From the NCBI GenBank assembly GCA_047615875.1, contig JBLHGU010000067.1, positions 1 through 24,240 on the forward strand: a stretch of 24,240 nucleotides of DNA, in the 5' to 3' direction. Positions 22,656 through 24,240 of this stretch are shown piece by piece; position 1 is the first letter of the stretch, and each line of letters begins with the position of its first letter. Position numbers and translations under genes: made by a program. The notes beneath the pieces are model-generated. The model had not been told where the DNA came from, ran no database searches, and was given only the letters and a program-made list of their open reading frames with translations. Source of the stretch: JBLHGU01 sp047615875. GTDB lineage: Bacteria; Pseudomonadota; Gammaproteobacteria; Arenicellales; CAJQKF01.

Positions 22656-24240
22656 TTATTCTTTTTTTTCGAGTTTTTTCAACGTATAGATAAATTCCAG
22701 AGCCTGTCGGGGCGTTAAATTATCTGGATCAATTCCGGATAGCTCGATTTCAATCTCTGAGACCTTGTCTGGTGACTGAAACAATGACAATTGAAAATCT
22801 GCGGGCGCTGCCGTGGAGTGACTGGTTGGCTGCTCCAGATTTTTTAGTTTCTTAGCCGCGTCGTCTAGAACACTTGTGGGGATTCCGGCCAGTCGTGCCA
22901 CCTGGACTCCGTAACTTTGACTAGCCGGTCCTGGCAGAACCGAATATAAGAATACGATATCTTTGCCATGCTCAATCGCATCAAGATGCACGTTTATTGT
23001 GTGGTCCAGTTGTTCTGCGAGTTGGGTTAGTTCAAAATAGTGAGTTGAAAACAAAGTGTAGGCTTTAATATTTCGCGCCAGGTTGCGCGCACATGCCCAG
23101 GCGAGAGAAAGACCATCGAAAGTACTGGTGCCCCTGCCAATCTCGTCAACTAAAACTAAGCTTTTGCTCGAGGCATTACGCAAGATATAAGCCATTTCAG
23201 TCATTTCAACCATAAAGGTTGAACGGCCGCTGGCCAGATCGTCAGATGCGCCAATACGAGTGAAAATCTGATCTATATCGCCTATCAGAGCGCTTGCAGC
23301 AGGCACAAACGAGCCACTGTGCGCGAGTAAAACGATGATCGCAATCTGTCGCATATAGGTGCTTTTGCCACCCATGTTCGGACCGGTTATGACCAGCATA
23401 CGGGTTACTGAATCCAGGGCGATATCGTTAGGAATAAATGCCGCATTACTATGCTGGGCAACCACAGGGTGTCGACCGGCTTGTATAGTGAGTTCCTGTT
23501 TATCGGTAAACTCTGGCTCACAAAGATCAAATTTTTCAGCGCATATCGCGAAGCAGATTAATACATCCAGCTCAGCCAGTGCTCTGGCCGTTACAGCCAG
23601 TTTGACTAATTTTGGTTGCAGTAGGTCGAATAGCTGTTCATAGAGCCATTTCTCACGTGTCAGTGCTTTATCATTGGCACTAAGAACTTTATCTTCAAAC
23701 TGTTTTAACTCTGGGGTGATAAAACGCTCAGCATTTTTTAACGTCTGCCGTCTTTGATAGTCTGCCGGGGCAAGGTGAGATTGCAGGCGGGAGAGCTCGA
23801 TGTAGTAACCATGCACCCGGTTGTATTGAACCTTAAGAGTCTTCACACCGGTTCTTTGTTTCTCTCTTTCTTCTAATTGAATGAGATAGTCGCCAGAGTT
23901 TTTCTGTAACGAACGCAAATTATCCAGTTCATCATCGTACCCAGATTTGATGACACCGCCATCTCTTATTATTACTGGAGGTTCCTCTAGAATGGCTCTT
24001 TCCAATAATTCAGCAAGTTCTGGAAACGAATCTATAGAACTGTTCAGTGTAGTCAGTTTTGGTATCGACTGATCAAGGTGAGGTTTTATCCTGGGTATTG
24101 TTTTTAAAGCCTGGCGCAATCGGGTGAAGTCCCGTGGTCGAGCAGTGCGCATTGCCAGCCTTGAGACAATTCGTTCGAGGTCGCCAATCTGCTTCATCTC
24201 AACGCGTAATTCTTCACGCTGTGTACAGTCCTTTATTGAG
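22656..24240 (-). CDS. mutS: DNA mismatch repair protein MutS (5' end outside window)
   Basis: MutS recognises mismatches and, with MutL, starts repair. The visible 527 codons cover the core/lever, clamp and ATPase domains. The frame is open to the right edge, and the ATG at 24197 is internal because matching sequence (REELRVEMKQIGDLERI) continues upstream. The lever/clamp region includes RTARPRDFTRLRQAL, IRDGGVIKSGYDDELD and KVQYNRVHGYYIELS. The ATPase has Walker A TGPNMGGKSTYMRQ, Walker B LVLVDEIGRGTSTFDG and the ARLAGIP helix-turn-helix near the end. Near the C-terminus QLSLF is a candidate beta-clamp binding motif. The N-terminal mismatch-binding Phe-x-Glu would lie outside the window. 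Confidence 0.97.
   Translation of the reverse strand, partial: SIKDCTQREELRVEMKQIGDLERIVSRLAMRTARPRDFTRLRQALKTIPRIKPHLDQSIPKLTTLNSSIDSFPELAELLERAILEEPPVIIRDGGVIKSGYDDELDNLRSLQKNSGDYLIQLEEREKQRTGVKTLKVQYNRVHGYYIELSRLQSHLAPADYQRRQTLKNAERFITPELKQFEDKVLSANDKALTREKWLYEQLFDLLQPKLVKLAVTARALAELDVLICFAICAEKFDLCEPEFTDKQELTIQAGRHPVVAQHSNAAFIPNDIALDSVTRMLVITGPNMGGKSTYMRQIAIIVLLAHSGSFVPAASALIGDIDQIFTRIGASDDLASGRSTFMVEMTEMAYILRNASSKSLVLVDEIGRGTSTFDGLSLAWACARNLARNIKAYTLFSTHYFELTQLAEQLDHTINVHLDAIEHGKDIVFLYSVLPGPASQSYGVQVARLAGIPTSVLDDAAKKLKNLEQPTSHSTAAPADFQLSLFQSPDKVSEIEIELSGIDPDNLTPRQALEFIYTLKKLEKKE

Noticed and set aside
1..24240. CRISPR array, toxin-antitoxin pair, prophage or secondary metabolite genes
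   Set aside because: No regularly spaced repeats, no small paired genes and no phage or biosynthetic motifs were found. Apart from the left edge the window is core genes.

Overview
The window is a stretch of a gammaproteobacterial chromosome. Evidence for this is the conserved order ypjD<>ffh-rpsP-rimM-trmD-rplS, queA-tgt-yajC-secD-secF, nrdR-ribD-ribE-ribBA-nusB-thiL-pgpA and fdxA next to mutS, together with best-fitting protein motifs. Base composition is moderate and even. I cannot name the genus. Nearly everything is core housekeeping. The only clearly accessory DNA is the first ~530 bases.

Left edge (1-767): the C-terminal end of an IS66-family transposase enters from outside the window. 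It is followed by what looks like the right end of the element lying inside the 3' part of a DUF2971 gene, so that gene survives only as a remnant. This debris abuts the 3' end of a tRNA-Arg(TCG) gene, a common site of island integration.

Translation and secretion block (865-5303): a CcsA/YpjD-like membrane protein is divergent from ffh (SRP GTPase), followed by the ribosomal/tRNA-modification operon rpsP-rimM-trmD-rplS. A strong terminator hairpin after rplS overlaps the apparent ribosome binding site and TTG start of the next gene. That gene encodes an unrecognised exported helical-repeat protein whose 3' end overlaps xerD.

Middle (8281-15176): convergent to xerD is cnoX/ybbN (thioredoxin-TPR), with tRNA-Leu(CAA) and a 12-bp perfect inverted repeat upstream of it. 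Divergent from these run queA and tgt (queuosine pathway) and the Sec accessory genes yajC-secD-secF.

Riboflavin block (15193-20628): nrdR, ribD, ribE, a ribBA whose RibA half has lost the zinc cysteines, then nusB, thiL and pgpA. The ribH gene usually found between ribBA and nusB is absent.

Right end (20603-24240): a small exported lytic transglycosylase convergent to pgpA, dsbC with a tandem 10-bp repeat upstream, a bidirectional terminator, the seven-iron ferredoxin fdxA, and mutS, which runs off the right edge. I found no convincing novel system. The points most worth a second look are the terminator/RBS overlap, the unknown exported protein, the riboflavin cluster anomalies, the stem-loop after tRNA-Leu and the IS66/DUF2971/tRNA junction.
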